Below, piece by piece: positions 44,878 to 57,323 of a DNA stretch of 64,000 nucleotides (within the stretch, counting starts at the first letter, position 1; every line of letters starts with the position of its first letter). The position numbers and the translations under genes were made by a program. The notes under the pieces were generated by a model. That model did no database searches. It saw nothing but the letters and a program-made list of their open reading frames with translations, and had not been told where the DNA came from. The DNA is from Warburgia ugandensis (Eukaryota; Streptophyta; Magnoliopsida; Canellales; Canellaceae), in NCBI GenBank assembly GCA_035236585.1, contig CP141126.1, positions 68,425,414 to 68,489,413 of the forward strand. Direction: 5' to 3'.

Positions 44878-47009
44878 CCTAAACCAACACAAGAGTAAAC
44901 TCGACAATGAAGGAGAAACCGGGGGAGAGAAGAAGAAAGGAGGAAGAAAGAGAAGAGGAGAGAAGCTTCACGCAGCAAGAGATTTGCACGTAGGCAAAAT
45001 AGAAAATATGCAGTGAGAGTTTGCCAGTAATGCAGCCATCGCTGGAGAGGATGACAGCTTGAATTGATCATCCGAGCAGATCATTATATCCAGCAGGACA
45101 AAACAAAGAAAACACCTAACCTCTCTGTCACCGATGAGGCTAGATTGGGAATTCCCTTTCCCCTTGTCTTCTCCATGGCACTAGCACAGCCAGACCTTCA
45201 GGCCAACCAACGTGCCCAGATCCACATAGGATCCCCCCTTTTGTCAACTGCTTACACTGGCACAACCAGGATTGTGGGCATGTCGGCATGCTCAAACGCC
45301 ATCTCCTTCTCCCTTAACTCTGGCGAGTTAGGGTTGAGTCGACTCGTTGAGTAAACTCACCCCAACTCATTTGGGAGACATTGAGTTGACCAAGTGACCC
45401 TTTTTACCCTTGAAATTTGAATTGTGATTCTAGACAATCCAGGAGGAATCTCAGAGATCTAGGAGTATCCTCGTGATCCTTGCAACACAAGGACTGATAC
45501 CCATCTTCCCATTCTTCGATTAAGGAAGATCTAACCATCAATTTGACTAGACCTTTGATCGGAGGTCAGATCATCTGTTCTATGATGATCTAACTTTATT
45601 TTTCTGATCCAAGTAGTCTATAGTAATCCTCATGAAGTGTAGATCAAGGATCTACACAAGAATGTGGGGTTTGAAGTGTTTATGGAGATGATTTAGCCCA
45701 TCGTGAACAACGAATGAGATCAACTAAAGATCTAAGTATGAAATTGGATCCAATTTGATGATCCAAACTCTTTAGAATTCTTAATTGAATTAATTGATGA
45801 GAATTACTAATATGTGATATGGGGAGATCAGGTGAGGATCTTTGATAATATCAGTGTAGATTTGGCACAATCAAGATGATTAGTGGATGATCCGACCAAG
45901 TAGACAATTAGAGGTTATTTAGATTGACTTGTTCAAGGTAAGATTGTTGTCTTAATCATTTGATGGATTGGTGTGATTATAACTAGATATGATTGAGCAT
46001 GATATTCATATAGTAATGCCCAATTAATTGATTTAAATGATAATTACCTGCAATTGATATGATCTAAGACTAATAACTCTAAATATGAAATGATATAATT
46101 AAGAAGAACTAAAAGGCTATGAGTAGGCCCGATTAAGTATGATTTGAATTATTAGTCAATTAGGGCGGGCCCCACCTTAAGATTTCCATGGCTGGGAATC
46201 ATTGGACTATCTTGGACATGATGTAATAAAATACAAAAACATAATGTTGTGTAATTAAGAATCCAAGTTAGATAAATTGGATTCCAAGTATGACTAGAAG
46301 TGATATGTATCTAGGAGATGGAACTGTGGAGGACTGCATTAGTATTGGGTCTGACTAATTTTGGAGGAACAGATGAGTGGTACTTCATCTGAGGTAGGTG
46401 ACTACATTTATTATCCTATGATTTTATAAATCATGATCATTTATTCGATGACTTTATTTACGTGGACTATTTGATGTATGGATGTGTATGCCAAACTCAT
46501 GATTTTTCTGATGACTATTCATCATGTATTACCGAGGTGTATACTACCTATTAATGTGCATGATGTATGTACTATTTCTTAATACATTTCCATGTTGCAT
46601 CGATTGGATTATTTGAGGATATTATACACTGATTTTGATATATTAAATACTCCGTCGACTTAGTTTTATCTAGGATGGTTATGCATTGATTTTGATACTT
46701 GATTTGTGGTTTCGCTAATTTATGATGGGTGTTTCTGCCCAATGGATGCTATGCTAAGAGGGTTGTAGGGTTGGCCACCTGCCCTCTGAGTATTATGAAT
46801 GATAGACACCGCCCTAATGATGAGCATTGCGTGTGATTTGTGATAATCATGGGCAAGCCACCCATGCACATCTGACCAGCCTCCCATGCATGGTAGACAA
46901 TAGTCTCTCATTTCAGTGTCGATGATGAGCGACAGTGGTTGATACCCTAAAGTGGTTGCCAATGCAGCATAGCAATCCATACACTTATTGTGTATGCTTA
47001 TGTGGCATT

Positions 47010-47290
47010 GATACATTGGGTGAAGCCTACGTGGGCAGACAGGCCTATAAGAAAGGCGAGCTACAGGTGAGGGATCCATGTGGTGTGGATATATTGGGTG
47101 AAGCCTATATGGGCGGCTAGATGTGGGCGGGCCTAAGGGCTGGTCAAGCTATCTGGTGTGCGAGCTACAAGTGAGGGACCCATGTGGTATGGATATGTTG
47201 GGTGAAGACTATGCAGGCGGCCAGATTTGGGCGGGCCTAAAGGCTGAGCGAGCTACCTAGTGCATGAGCTATAAGCAAGCGACCCAGGAT
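47010..47290 (+). repeat. ~104-base tandem repeat in B1 5' LTR
   Basis: Two and a half units, each with TTGGGTGAAGCCTA, GGGCGGGCCTAA and GAGCTACAAG/AGG. The 3' LTR has the same arrangement at about 54605-54805. The reverse complement of one unit is recognisable in E2 near 14865-14930. Confidence 0.8.
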
Positions 47291-48317
47291 TGGTATGAGT
47301 ACTCATGACCAAATGTGAGAGTGTAGTCGGACACTCTGGAGATGTGATTGACATGCATGCGCGATTATTTATGATATGCATTCATGCCTTATTATGATTG
47401 ATACTTGCTTTATCAATTGTATGAGCATGCATTGTCCATTGTTATGCTTGTTGTGACATTTGGACATTATATTTTGATATTTATGCACAAAACCAGATTT
47501 TCATCAATTTTCGTAAGTGATTCTAACACCATATTATCCATGCATCATGTTGTTCTTGCCATATGATGATTAGGCTTTTTATACATATGCTTCATATATC
47601 AGAAACTCATATCTTCACACGACGTACTACATATGATTTAAATTGATATTGAATGTGGTCACCTACACAAGCAATAACTTGCTGAGGCATTACTTTGTTT
47701 GAAATGCCTCAAATACCGAGGGTTGCAATATGTTCACACGTTGATAAAGCAAACAAAAGTGATGACAGTTTCCAATGGAGTGTTGAGGACATCTCAAAGA
47801 CGACAAAGTTTGTTCAGGACCTTACTTTGGTTATTGTTTATAGATTATACATTATTATAATTGCATTGTGACCTAGATATGAGGATATGAATTTATGTTG
47901 GATGTGATGGCTGTATGGACAGACTTGGATATTTTGTTATGACTTGATTTTCTTATCCACTATTGTAGTATACATTTTTATGGAAAATAGTATTTGATTC
48001 AGTTGGATGGGCATAGAGAATGAGTCTCCCATGTGTCATGTCTTGTATTGTGTTTATCAGGTAATTTTGTATTGCACATGTTATGTGCAATGGTCCAAAA
48101 TATAAAGGAGACTCTGCCAGATTTTCGTTAAAAATGAGATTTCATTTCACCATTAAATCCATCGTGTTGTGGTTGTATGACTCCTAGGATTTGAATTAAG
48201 TGTTTTTTATTGAGTTTTTGTTTTTAGTCACTTTAAAAATCAAAGTTTTTAATGCAGGGATCTTGACTCATTTTACAAATTGTTATTTTATTGTTGGAAA
48301 AACTAGGGGTGTCACAG

Positions 48318-48338
48318 TTTAGTATCAAAGCCCAAGTC
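48318..48338 (+). other. Primer binding site of element B1, decayed
   Basis: TTAGTATCAAAGCCCAAGTC starts two to three bases after the LTR. Compared with the TGGTATCAGAGC type it has several G-to-A changes, but position and pattern are clear. Confidence 0.8.
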
Positions 48339-50080
48339 TACTCCACTACAACCATTCCAATAGATTCAAAGGTCACATATAGTCCATGAAGTGAGGTGAT
48401 TTCCCAAATATTAGTTAATGCCATGAAGGTTGGCAGATTTTCTCAGAGAAATTGAGACTTTAAATCTTTGTATGAGCACAAGGAGGTATATTTTCATGGG
48501 AAGTATATGATTCTGGAGTCATGAATTGGATTAAAGATTATAAATTAATTTCTCTTAGTGAGAACCTTATTATATGATAGAAGCTATATTTATATGAATT
48601 GCTTTGAGAGTTCAAGTTCTCACTTGAATAGTGTGAGCAAACTTTTGGAAAAAGCTTAACAATCATGGTAATAACAATAGCATGATAAGAATGATGAAGG
48701 AATAGAAATGACCACAATTATTGAGAACTCGAGAAAGTTGAAAGAAGTATTGCATTAAGTGAAACTTGAAGCAAACTTATTTGATAAATAAATTATAATA
48801 TGGTGAAAATCATTGAAAATTTGATGAAGTAAGATCCTAGTGTTTCTATGGATGAAATATCTGATTATGAGACAAAAATTGGTGAGTTTTGTGTATCTAG
48901 AGATATTAATAGCTAGTCATCAATGAAAAATAAATGCTTATGAATTATTTTGAGGGTTTTAATCATGATCTGAAGTGCATATTACTGGAAGGCATGATAA
49001 CTAATTTATGGAAATAATTCTCGAATAGAAATGATTTTGTAATGAATCAACTAGGAAGAAAAACATATAAAGTGAATTAAGCGAGATGAAATTAATTATG
49101 ATTGATTTATATCCAACAATGATAAAGATGAGAGTGTGGTTTCTAGTGACTAAGGAAGCATTATAAAGGATAAATTTCATTGGGAGTGAAATTGATCGAG
49201 TTGTAAATGATTTGGATTGAGATGACCATGAAATAATTCATTAGTTCAAGAAAGGGAAATAGTGGAAGTGAGGACACTGAAAATATAATTACGAGGATTC
49301 TAATGATGGTTATTTGAGAGGACGTGTTCCTCCATTATTGGGATCTTTATCAAAAAGGCTCTTAGAAAGGCCTGAGATAATTTGTATCTTTACCTTGTGA
49401 GCAACTAGTGATACTATGAGAGTTGTTGCTGCAAAACGGAGAAATTAGATAGTTCAACAGTATTGAACTGGTATATACAATTGAGGAAATTGACCCTAAC
49501 TCCCTTGCCATGGCTAAGGAGGTTACAGATAGATTATGATATGTTGGCACCTGTATTGAGGAATCAAGTGATTGTAGCCTATTCTACATTGGGAGCAAAG
49601 ATTGCAGGCATGGTCTCTATGTCAAAGAGGGATTTTCCTAAGACTAGGGCTAACTGTAGAAACTTGGATATGGGTAGTCCGAGTCAGCCTAGTAAGGGCA
49701 AGAGATCTTTTATTGACACAGTTGGAGAGGTCATTAAGCCAACGACATTTGATCAAGCAGTGTTGGGATGCGAACAAGAAAAGGTATACTAGTTGTAAGG
49801 ATAGACACCTGGGCAATTATGTTCTAGAGTTAGTGGACCACCGCAGTAGTGGTAATTGCATCAATAGCCACCACCACAGTGGAAATCCTTTAAATATTTT
49901 GAGTATGGAGAGTCAAAATATTCCTTTAGAGACTGTCCCATTGGACAATGAATCTGACTGATTGACATTAGAGACAGGGCAAAGATGGCTCCACATTATC
50001 AGTGATAAATTTTTCCATTACTTAGAGGCAAGTACATGCCTCGAATTGGGCTATGGAAAATATTTTCCTGTTTGTTGGTA
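48339..50080 (+). pseudogene. gag: gag remnant of element B1
   Basis: Most of the region has no long frame. In 49463-49792 one reads MSKRDFPKTRANCRNLDM and SPSQPSKGKRSF, matching the gag C-terminal remnant of G. Upstream stretches around 48940-49010 give FNHDLKCILLEGMIT, similar to gypsy gag. The zinc knuckle is not intact. Confidence 0.65.
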
Positions 50081-50335
50081 AGCATGTTAGGATCCTCCTT
50101 GATCTAGGATCTAGTCATTTTCGTACTTTATGTATTGGCACATTGATGAATACACTTGTATATATATGACAATCTCTGAATTGGATGTCATGACACTGAT
50201 GATGAGTGAGAGGATGGATATTGAGCAAATCTTACTTGATATGACTAATCATGATATTAGCCTTGGGATGAATTTTATTTATTGGGGGATAGTTGATTGC
50301 TATGAGGAAAAGATTACTTTTAGTATACATGGATA
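50081..50335 (+). pseudogene. pol: Protease remnant of element B1
   Basis: ILLDLGSSHF at 50092-50121 is the active-site segment with Asp-Leu-Gly in place of Asp-Ser/Thr-Gly. After a frameshift the frame 50130-50336 ends with QILLDMTNHDISLGMNFI and EEKITFSIHG, the C-terminal half of the domain. Confidence 0.8.
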
Positions 50336-50519
50336 GCTACTAACCTCACTCCTGAGTAAAAAGGGGCATTGATAAAGTTTATGTTAATTTTACCTTTAAG
50401 ACAATATGGTACTCTCCTAATGTACCTAGTCCTCCTTGTGAGTGTGACAGTGGATGACAGAGTGGCCACAAATTGAGCTCACATGTGGTGTGTGAGGATT
50501 CATAATCTTTCCTAAAAAG

Positions 50520-51390
50520 GTTTCAGGATTTCACGCAGCAGGAGATGAATTTTTGTATTGATTTGGCATCAGACATTGTCATTTTCTAAGGTGCCATATA
50601 GGATGGCCCTAGCTAAGTTGGAAGGTTTCTAGCTATGGAAATTATTTGATGATATCAGACTTGGTGGGTCTTCATTGGGTGCATTAATCCTCTTTATGGG
50701 AAGAGAGACATATCCATATTGCTATGTATCTATTCTTGATTGTTGATAGCACCATAGTGGAAAATTGATATTCTCTATCAGGTATTGATTATCTATATGA
50801 TCAACCTTTGATGTGCATGTTATTGGTAAATATTGATCTGAGGATTGTGACTAAGATGTCTTTAAGACAAATTTTAGAACTTGTTACGATTATTACAATT
50901 TCTAGATGATACCCATTAATGAAATTAATACACTGATAGTATATATGGATATGATGCACTGAATTTCTAAAGGTTACTAAGACAAGTCATGATTATGTAG
51001 TGAATGATGTTTTTGTATAGTCCATGACTTAGAGAAGCACAAGAAACCCTTATGCATTATTTAGAGTATCTAAAAGACTCATATTTTATGGTAAATGTAT
51101 GCGAGTATGAATTTTGGTCAAAGAAGGTGAATATTCTTGACCGCAATAATCTTTATTGACATAGAGACTGTTTATTAAGATAGTGATGAATTGGGACTAG
51201 CTAAACTAGTGACTAAGGTTTATTGTTTCCTTAGTCTGGTGAACTATTATCGCTTGGTTATTGAGTTCTCCAGGATAGCAGTGACATGGACACTATGTTA
51301 TATTACGTATATGAGCCTAATTTCTCATGAGGTGAGAGTTGTGATAGTAACGTATGTTAGTATGAAAGCATTTTCTTATGTGTAATCAGC
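50520..51390 (+). pseudogene. pol: Reverse transcriptase and RNase H remnant of element B1
   Basis: Fragments in order are: MNFCIDLASDIVIF (about 50546), a KMSLRQILELVT piece (about 50849), YLEYLKDSYFMVNVCEYEF and WSKKVNIL (about 51058-51135), and FLSLVNYYRLVIEFSRIA (about 51230-51283). The last 30 codons before 51385 may be the start of RNase H. The catalytic Asp-Asp block is not readable. No integrase follows. Confidence 0.75.
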
Positions 51391-51409
51391 TTTTAAATTA
51401 TAGCTTATA

Positions 51410-51965
51410 CTTGTGAGTAGTCGATGAGAGCAACCTAAGAGGGCAATCGATGAGGGCAGGTGCTAGAGGCGTTGGCAGGCTTCTAAGTGGTGAGCTTCTA
51501 AGTGGCAGGCTTCTAGGTGCTCATAGTATGATCGTGATATTGACTAGATTTTGATTAGTATATGATTGCCTGCTATTGAGCTGGTGTACTCTAATTTTGA
51601 TTAGCATATGATTGCTTGTTATTGAGCTGGCATGCTCTTATTCTGATTGGCATATGATTGCTTGTTATTGAGCTAGTGTGCTCTAGTTCTAATTGGCATA
51701 TGATTGCCTGTTATTGAGCTGGTATGCTCTGATTTTGATTAGCATATGATTTCCTTTATTGAGTTGGGATGCTCTGATTATGATTGGCATATGATTGCCT
51801 GTTACTGAGTTGGTATGCTCTGATTTTGTTTAGGCATGGATTGCTTGTTGATGAGCAAATATGCTCTGATTTTGATTGGCATGTATTGCATGTTCATGAG
51901 TTGATATGATATGGTGTGATTGATATCCATTGCCCAATGGTGAGCTAATGTGCCCTAGTGTAAAC
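51410..51965 (+). repeat. LTR-type module with nine ~46-base tandem repeats, B1 interior
   Basis: After a lead-in (CTTGTGAGTAGTCGATGAG, GGCTTCTAGGTGCTCATAG) come about nine units of ~46 bases at 51535-51960, each with GCATATGATTGCC, TTGAGCTGG and ATGCTCTGATT. Neighbouring units differ by point changes. The module corresponds in the same sense to part of the H2 LTR (56380-56950) and to 17640-18180 in G. Confidence 0.85.
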
Positions 51966-52290
51966 TTGGAATAGAATTGCATATATATGAGCCGACATGT
52001 TCTGGTTGTATTGTTATGGTGATTTACTTATAATAGCTCTTAGATGAGAGTGTGATTTATGCTAATTGCATTATATGTAGTTATGACGCATTCTAACCAT
52101 AATATGAGTTAGTTGTTTCAGAAGGGTTGAAATATACATTGGTTAAATATATGAGTTGCTAATTGAGGGAATGATATGGCAAGGAATTGCTATTGGCATT
52201 GACTTGGAAAATTTTTTGTATGATTTGTAGATCTTGTGATATGGGGATGTTTTTAGAATTGTTGAACAATGACATGAAAAGAATTTCAAG
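51966..52290 (+). other. 3' untranslated stretch of B1
   Basis: AT-rich, no frame. It ends in the conserved gypsy tail AGGACGAAATTC (52289-52300). Confidence 0.6.
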
Positions 52291-52317
52291 GACGAAATTC
52301 TAATGAAGAGGGAAGAA
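52289..52317 (+). other. Gypsy tail and polypurine tract of B1
   Basis: GGACGAAATTC is followed by the purine run GAAGAGGGAAGAA directly before the 3' LTR at 52318. Confidence 0.85.
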
Positions 52318-55300
52318 TGTAACATCCCACAAAAAAAAATCCTTAAATAGGGGGGCCATATTTTATACCGGCACCCTCCTTCCACTCAAGTGAACCGAGA
52401 ACAGACCTTCCCAAACCCAACATAGGAGGAAACCCGATGATGAAGGAGAAATTGGGGGAGAGAAGAAGAAAGGAGAAGGAAGGGAAGGAGAGGAGAAGGA
52501 AGAAGGAGAAGGAGGAAAAGAGAGAAGAGGAGAGAAGCTTCATGCTGCAGGAGATTTGCATGCTAGCAAAACAGAGAAAACACAGTGAGAGTTTGCTAGC
52601 GATCCAACCATGGCCAAAGAGAATGACGGCTCAGATCGATGATCCAAGCCGATCATTACGTTCAGCATGACGAAACAAAGAAAACCCCTAACCTCTATGT
52701 CACTGGCAAGGCCAGATTGGGTATTCCCTTTCTTCTTGTCTTCATCACGGCACCAGCATGGCCAAACCTTCTAGCCAGCCAGCGTGCCCAGATCCACACA
52801 AGATCCCCCCCTTTGTCACATGCTCACACCAGCACAGCCAAGCCTGTAGGCATGCCAACATGCCCAAACGCCATCTCCTTCTCCCTGTGTTTCCCTTGAC
52901 TCTAACGAGTTAGGGTTGAGTTGACTTGCCAAGTCAACTCACCCCAACTCATTTGGGAGACACTTAGTTGACCTAATGACCCTTTTTACCCTTGAAATTT
53001 GAACTGTGATTTTGGACAATCCAAGAGGAATCTCAGAGATACAAGAGTACCCTCGTGATCCTTGTAACATAGGGAACAATACCTATCCTCCCATTCTTTG
53101 ATCAAGGAAGATCTAGCCATCAATTTGACCAAGCCTTTGATCAGAGGTCAAATCATCTACTCTGTGATGATCTAACTTTGTTTTTCTAATCCAAGTAGTC
53201 TGTAGTGATCCTCATGAAGTGTAGATCAAGGATCTATACAAGAATGTGGTGTTTGAAGTAGTTATGGAGATGATTTAACTGATCGTAATCAACGACTGAG
53301 ATCAACTGAAGATCCAGGCATGAATTTGGATCCAATTTGATTATTTGAACCGTTTAGAATTCTTAATTGGATTAATTGAATAGAATTACTAAGTTGGTAT
53401 GTGATCTAGGGTGATTAGGTGAGGATCTCTAGTGAGATTAGTGTGGACGTTTGATGATCGGGCACAATTGAGACGATCGGTGAATGATCCGACCAAGCAG
53501 ATAGCTGAAAGTTATTTAGATTGACTTGTTCAAGGCAAGCCATTTGATGGATTGGTATGATTATAATTAGATACGATTGAGCATGATAGTCATTTAGTAA
53601 TGCCCGAATAATTGATTTAAATGATAATTACCTGAAATTGATATGATCTGAGCCTAATAGCTATAAATATGCATTGATATAATTAAGAAGAACTAAAAGG
53701 CTATGAGTGGGCTTGATTAAGTATGATTTGAATTATTAGACAATTAGGGCGGGCCCCACCTTAAGATTTCCAAGGCTAAGAAACATTGGACTATCTTGGA
53801 CACGATGTAATGAAATACAAAAACATAATGTTGTGTAATTAAGAATCTAAGTTATGTAAATTGGATTTCAAGTATGACTGGATGTGATATGTATCTAGGT
53901 GATGGAACTGTGGAGGACCGCACTATTGTTGGGTCTGACTGATTTGGGAGGTACAAACAATTTGTACTTTGTCTAAGGTAGGTGACTACATTTATTATCC
54001 TATGATTTTATAAATAATGATTATTTATTCAACGACTTTATTTACATGGACTATTTGATGAATGGATGTGTATGCCAAACTCATAATTTTTTTAATGACT
54101 ATTCAACATGTATTGCCGAGGTGTATACTACCTACTAATGTGCATGATGTATGCACTGTTTCTTGTTACATTTTCATGTTGCATCGATTAGATTATTTGA
54201 GGATATTTTACACTAATTTTCGTTGCATGATTTTGATATATTAAATACTCCATTGACTTGATTTTATCCAGGATGGTTATACATTGATTTTGATACTTGA
54301 TTTGTAGTTTCATTAATTTATGATAAGTGTTTCTGCCCAGTGGATGCTATGCTAAGAGGGTCCTAGGGTTGGTCACCTGCCCTTTGAGTATTATGGATGA
54401 TAAACATCGCCCTGATGATGGGCACTGTGTGTGGTTTTTGGTAATCATGGGTAGGCCACCCACGCACATCAGACCAGCCTCCCATGCATGGCAGACAGTA
54501 GTCTCTTCTTTTAGTGTCGACAGTGAGCGGTAGTGGTTGATGCCCTGGAGCGATTGCCACTATAGCATAGTAGTCCATACTCTAATTCTAAATGCTTATG
54601 TGGCATGGATACATTGGATGAAGCCTATGTGGGCGGCTAGATATGGGTGGGCCTACAGGCTAGGCGAGCTACTTGGTGTTCGAGCTACTGGTGAGGGACC
54701 CATGTAGTGTGGATATATTGCGTGAAGCCTATGTGGGCGGCCAGATGTGGGTGGACCTAAAGGTTAAGCGAGCTACCTGGTGTGTGAGCTACGGGCGAGG
54801 GACCCAAGATTGGTATGAGTACTCATGACCAGATGTGAGAGTGTGGTGGGACACTCTGGAGATGTGATTGACTTGCAAGCTTGGTTATTTATGATATGCA
54901 TTCATACCTTATTATAATTGATTTGATTGATACTGGATTTATCAGTTGTATGAGCATGCATTGTCCATTGTTATGCTTGTTGTGGCATTTGGACATTATA
55001 TTTTGATATTTATGCTTAAAACCAGATTTTCATCGGTTTTTGTAAGTGATTCTGACACCGTATTATCTATGCATCGTGTTGTTCTTGCCATATGATGATT
55101 CGGCTTTTTATACGTATGTTTCATATCCATGAACTTTATAAATTAACCTACATCTTAACATGACATACTACATATTATCTAAATTGATATTAAATGTGGT
55201 CACCTACATAAGCAGTAGCTTACTGAGGCATTGCTTTGTTTGCAATGCCTCAGATATAGAGAGATGCAACAGGTTCACACACTAATAGAGCAGACAAAAG

Positions 55301-55856
55301 TGATGACAGTTTCCAGTGGAGTGTTAAGGACATTTCAAAGACAACAAGGTTTGTTAAGGACCTTACTTTGGTTATTGTTTATGGACTGTACATTATTATA
55401 ATAGCATTATGACCTGGATGTGAGTATATGAATTCATGTTGGATGTGATGGCTATATGGATAGACCCTGGGTATTTTGTTATGACATGATTTTCTTATCC
55501 ACTGTTGGAGTATACATTTTTATTGAAAATAGTATTTGATTCGAATGGATGAACATGGAGACTAAGTCTCCCATGTGTCATGTCTTGTATTGTGTTTATC
55601 AAGTGATTTTGTATTGCACATGTTATGTGCAATGGTCCAAAATATAGAGGAGACTCTGCCAGATTTTCAATAGAATGAGATTTCATTTTAGCATTAAATC
55701 CATGGTTTTGAGGTTGTGTGACTCTTGGGATTTGAATTAATTGGTTTTATTGAGTCTTTGTTTTTGGTCACTTTAGAAATCAAAGTTTTTAAAGCAGGGA
55801 TCCTGACTCATTTTACAAATTGTTATTTTATTGTTGGAAAAACCTAGGGTATCACA
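52318..55856 (+). mobile_element. 3' LTR of element B1
   Basis: Starts TGTAACATCCC and ends GGGTATCACA. It is collinear with the 5' LTR: TTAAATAG box at 52343-52350, purine tract at about 52440-52540 and ~104-base repeats at about 54605-54805. Half of the palindrome is deleted here. Reading frames inside are chance frames. Confidence 0.93.
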
Positions 55857-57308
55857 CATTTCCTTTTAAAGGCAAACAATAGAAGAGTTTTTTTTTCAAT
55901 ATAAAATTTTCTTTTCACAAAACTTACGTGTCATCTCTACCAACAAAATACATTTTAGAATTTCTAAATTGGATGAGTTTATTTTTAACATTTTCAAAGA
56001 TTTTATCAAGTCACAGCTCATGGCTCAACTGTATAAATGCACAAATATACATACATATCTAAAAAAAATAAAATACAAGTCATATACTTATATTGTTAGC
56101 ACTGTCTCATGCTATTGTTGTCCTCATCCAAGGTTCCATTTATCTCCATTTGTTTTTTCATGTTAATTGCTTTAAATGGGAGAAATTATAAAAAAATTAC
56201 AATGTCTCAGCAAGCCCATGCTTAATAGGTGTTTGAGCATCTAATTTAGAAATATACATAAAGCTAAATACAATGCAATTCTAGACCATTTATAAATCTA
56301 TTATAAAGAAAAGAATGCATTCATAAGGTCCTAAATATGCAATATGTTATTAAAATTTAATCCATGTAGTTCCAAGTCATATCATCTTGTAATATATCAT
56401 CTCAGAGAGTAAGCAATTTCATGATTAATCATCTCATAATACATTTTCTCATAAAATAGTTATGTCTATGGCAAGTCAACTCATAACATATCATAAGCAC
56501 ATGTAACCCAATTAGCATAGTAAAATTCATCCAGGATTAAAATAGGTAAAATCATAATATATCTAGGTGAAGGAATAACTATACTATTATTATAATAAAT
56601 TAGTGTTATAATGATAAAACAATTGAATAATTTTTTCATTCCATAATAGGCATATCCATGCAACATCAAAATCAAAGCATATTAGCTCACCAATAGGAAA
56701 ATCCATGCTAAAGCCACATCAGAGCATATTAGATAACCCTAGGCAAAAAACCATATCTTGAATAAAACATGCACGTAAAAACATCTCACTATTCATCTTA
56801 GCCCAAACCACGACTATACTATGAGCACCTAGAAGCCTACCATTGCCTCTTGCACTGGCCCTCATCATTTGCCCTCATTTGCCACCCTCATTGACTACTC
56901 ACAAGTATAACTCCTGATTCAAACAATGATTACATGCAAGAAGATAAAGCACGATGAAATATAAATCATGTATTAATTCACAGTGTAACAGCCAAGGGTC
57001 CCACAACAACGATATTGTTTGCTTTGGCTAAAGCCACACAGTTTTGCTTCACCCCAAAGGAAAACCAGTCATTGTTGGGAGAGTTCCACTGAACTCTTAT
57101 AACTAGCCCAGTTCTCTCTCCCTAGGTGATGTGGGAGTAACTCTTAGGACTCTTCTCACACAAGCAATCTGTAGCTCGACAGCCACCTTGGCCTGCCCTC
57201 CAAGAGCTCATAAACTAAGAACCTAGAACTAAGGTTACCCTCTTCCCCCCATAAAGAACCTGGGTCATCGCTGACAACGAACGGTTAGCACACACCACAA
57301 GGGGAATT

Positions 57309-57322
57309 GGCTCTGATATTAA
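57309..57322 (-). other. Primer binding site of element I
   Basis: The plus strand GGCTCTGATATTAA is the complement of TTAATATCAGAGCC, lying just before the LTR that starts at 57324. Confidence 0.8.
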
Positions 57323-57323
57323 C

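Larger units (their letters stand above)
44776..48316 (+). mobile_element. 5' LTR of element B1
   Basis: Runs from TGTAAAATCCC to GGGGTGTCACA. A TTAAATAG box lies at 44799-44806, only 23 bases in, followed by the TGGCACCCTCC block, the palindrome (44856-44877) and a purine-rich tract (about 44915-44965). A tandem repeat of about 104 bases lies at 47010-47290. Frames at 45064-45354 and 46720-47079 have no family resemblance and are not called. Confidence 0.93.
44776..55856 (+). mobile_element. Element B1, full-length 11-kb gypsy element, non-autonomous
   Basis: Two LTRs of 3,541 and 3,539 bases enclose a 4,001-base interior, flanked by perfect CATTT duplications (44771-44775 and 55857-55861). 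The interior has a primer site, traces of gag, protease, reverse transcriptase and a small RNase H piece, a tandem array and a polypurine tract, but no integrase. The LTRs differ at many positions by eye, so insertion is old, yet it must postdate the H array in which it lies. It could have moved only with enzymes supplied by other copies if the deletions preceded insertion. Confidence 0.95.

Noticed and set aside
46720..47079. 119-codon minus-strand frame in the B1 5' LTR
   Set aside because: It overlaps the LTR tandem repeats and is shortened to 71 codons in the 3' LTR. No family resemblance.
51535..51960. Regular repeats considered as a CRISPR-like array
   Set aside because: Units are contiguous with no unique spacers, lie inside a plant retrotransposon and occur in its relatives, so this is an ordinary tandem repeat.
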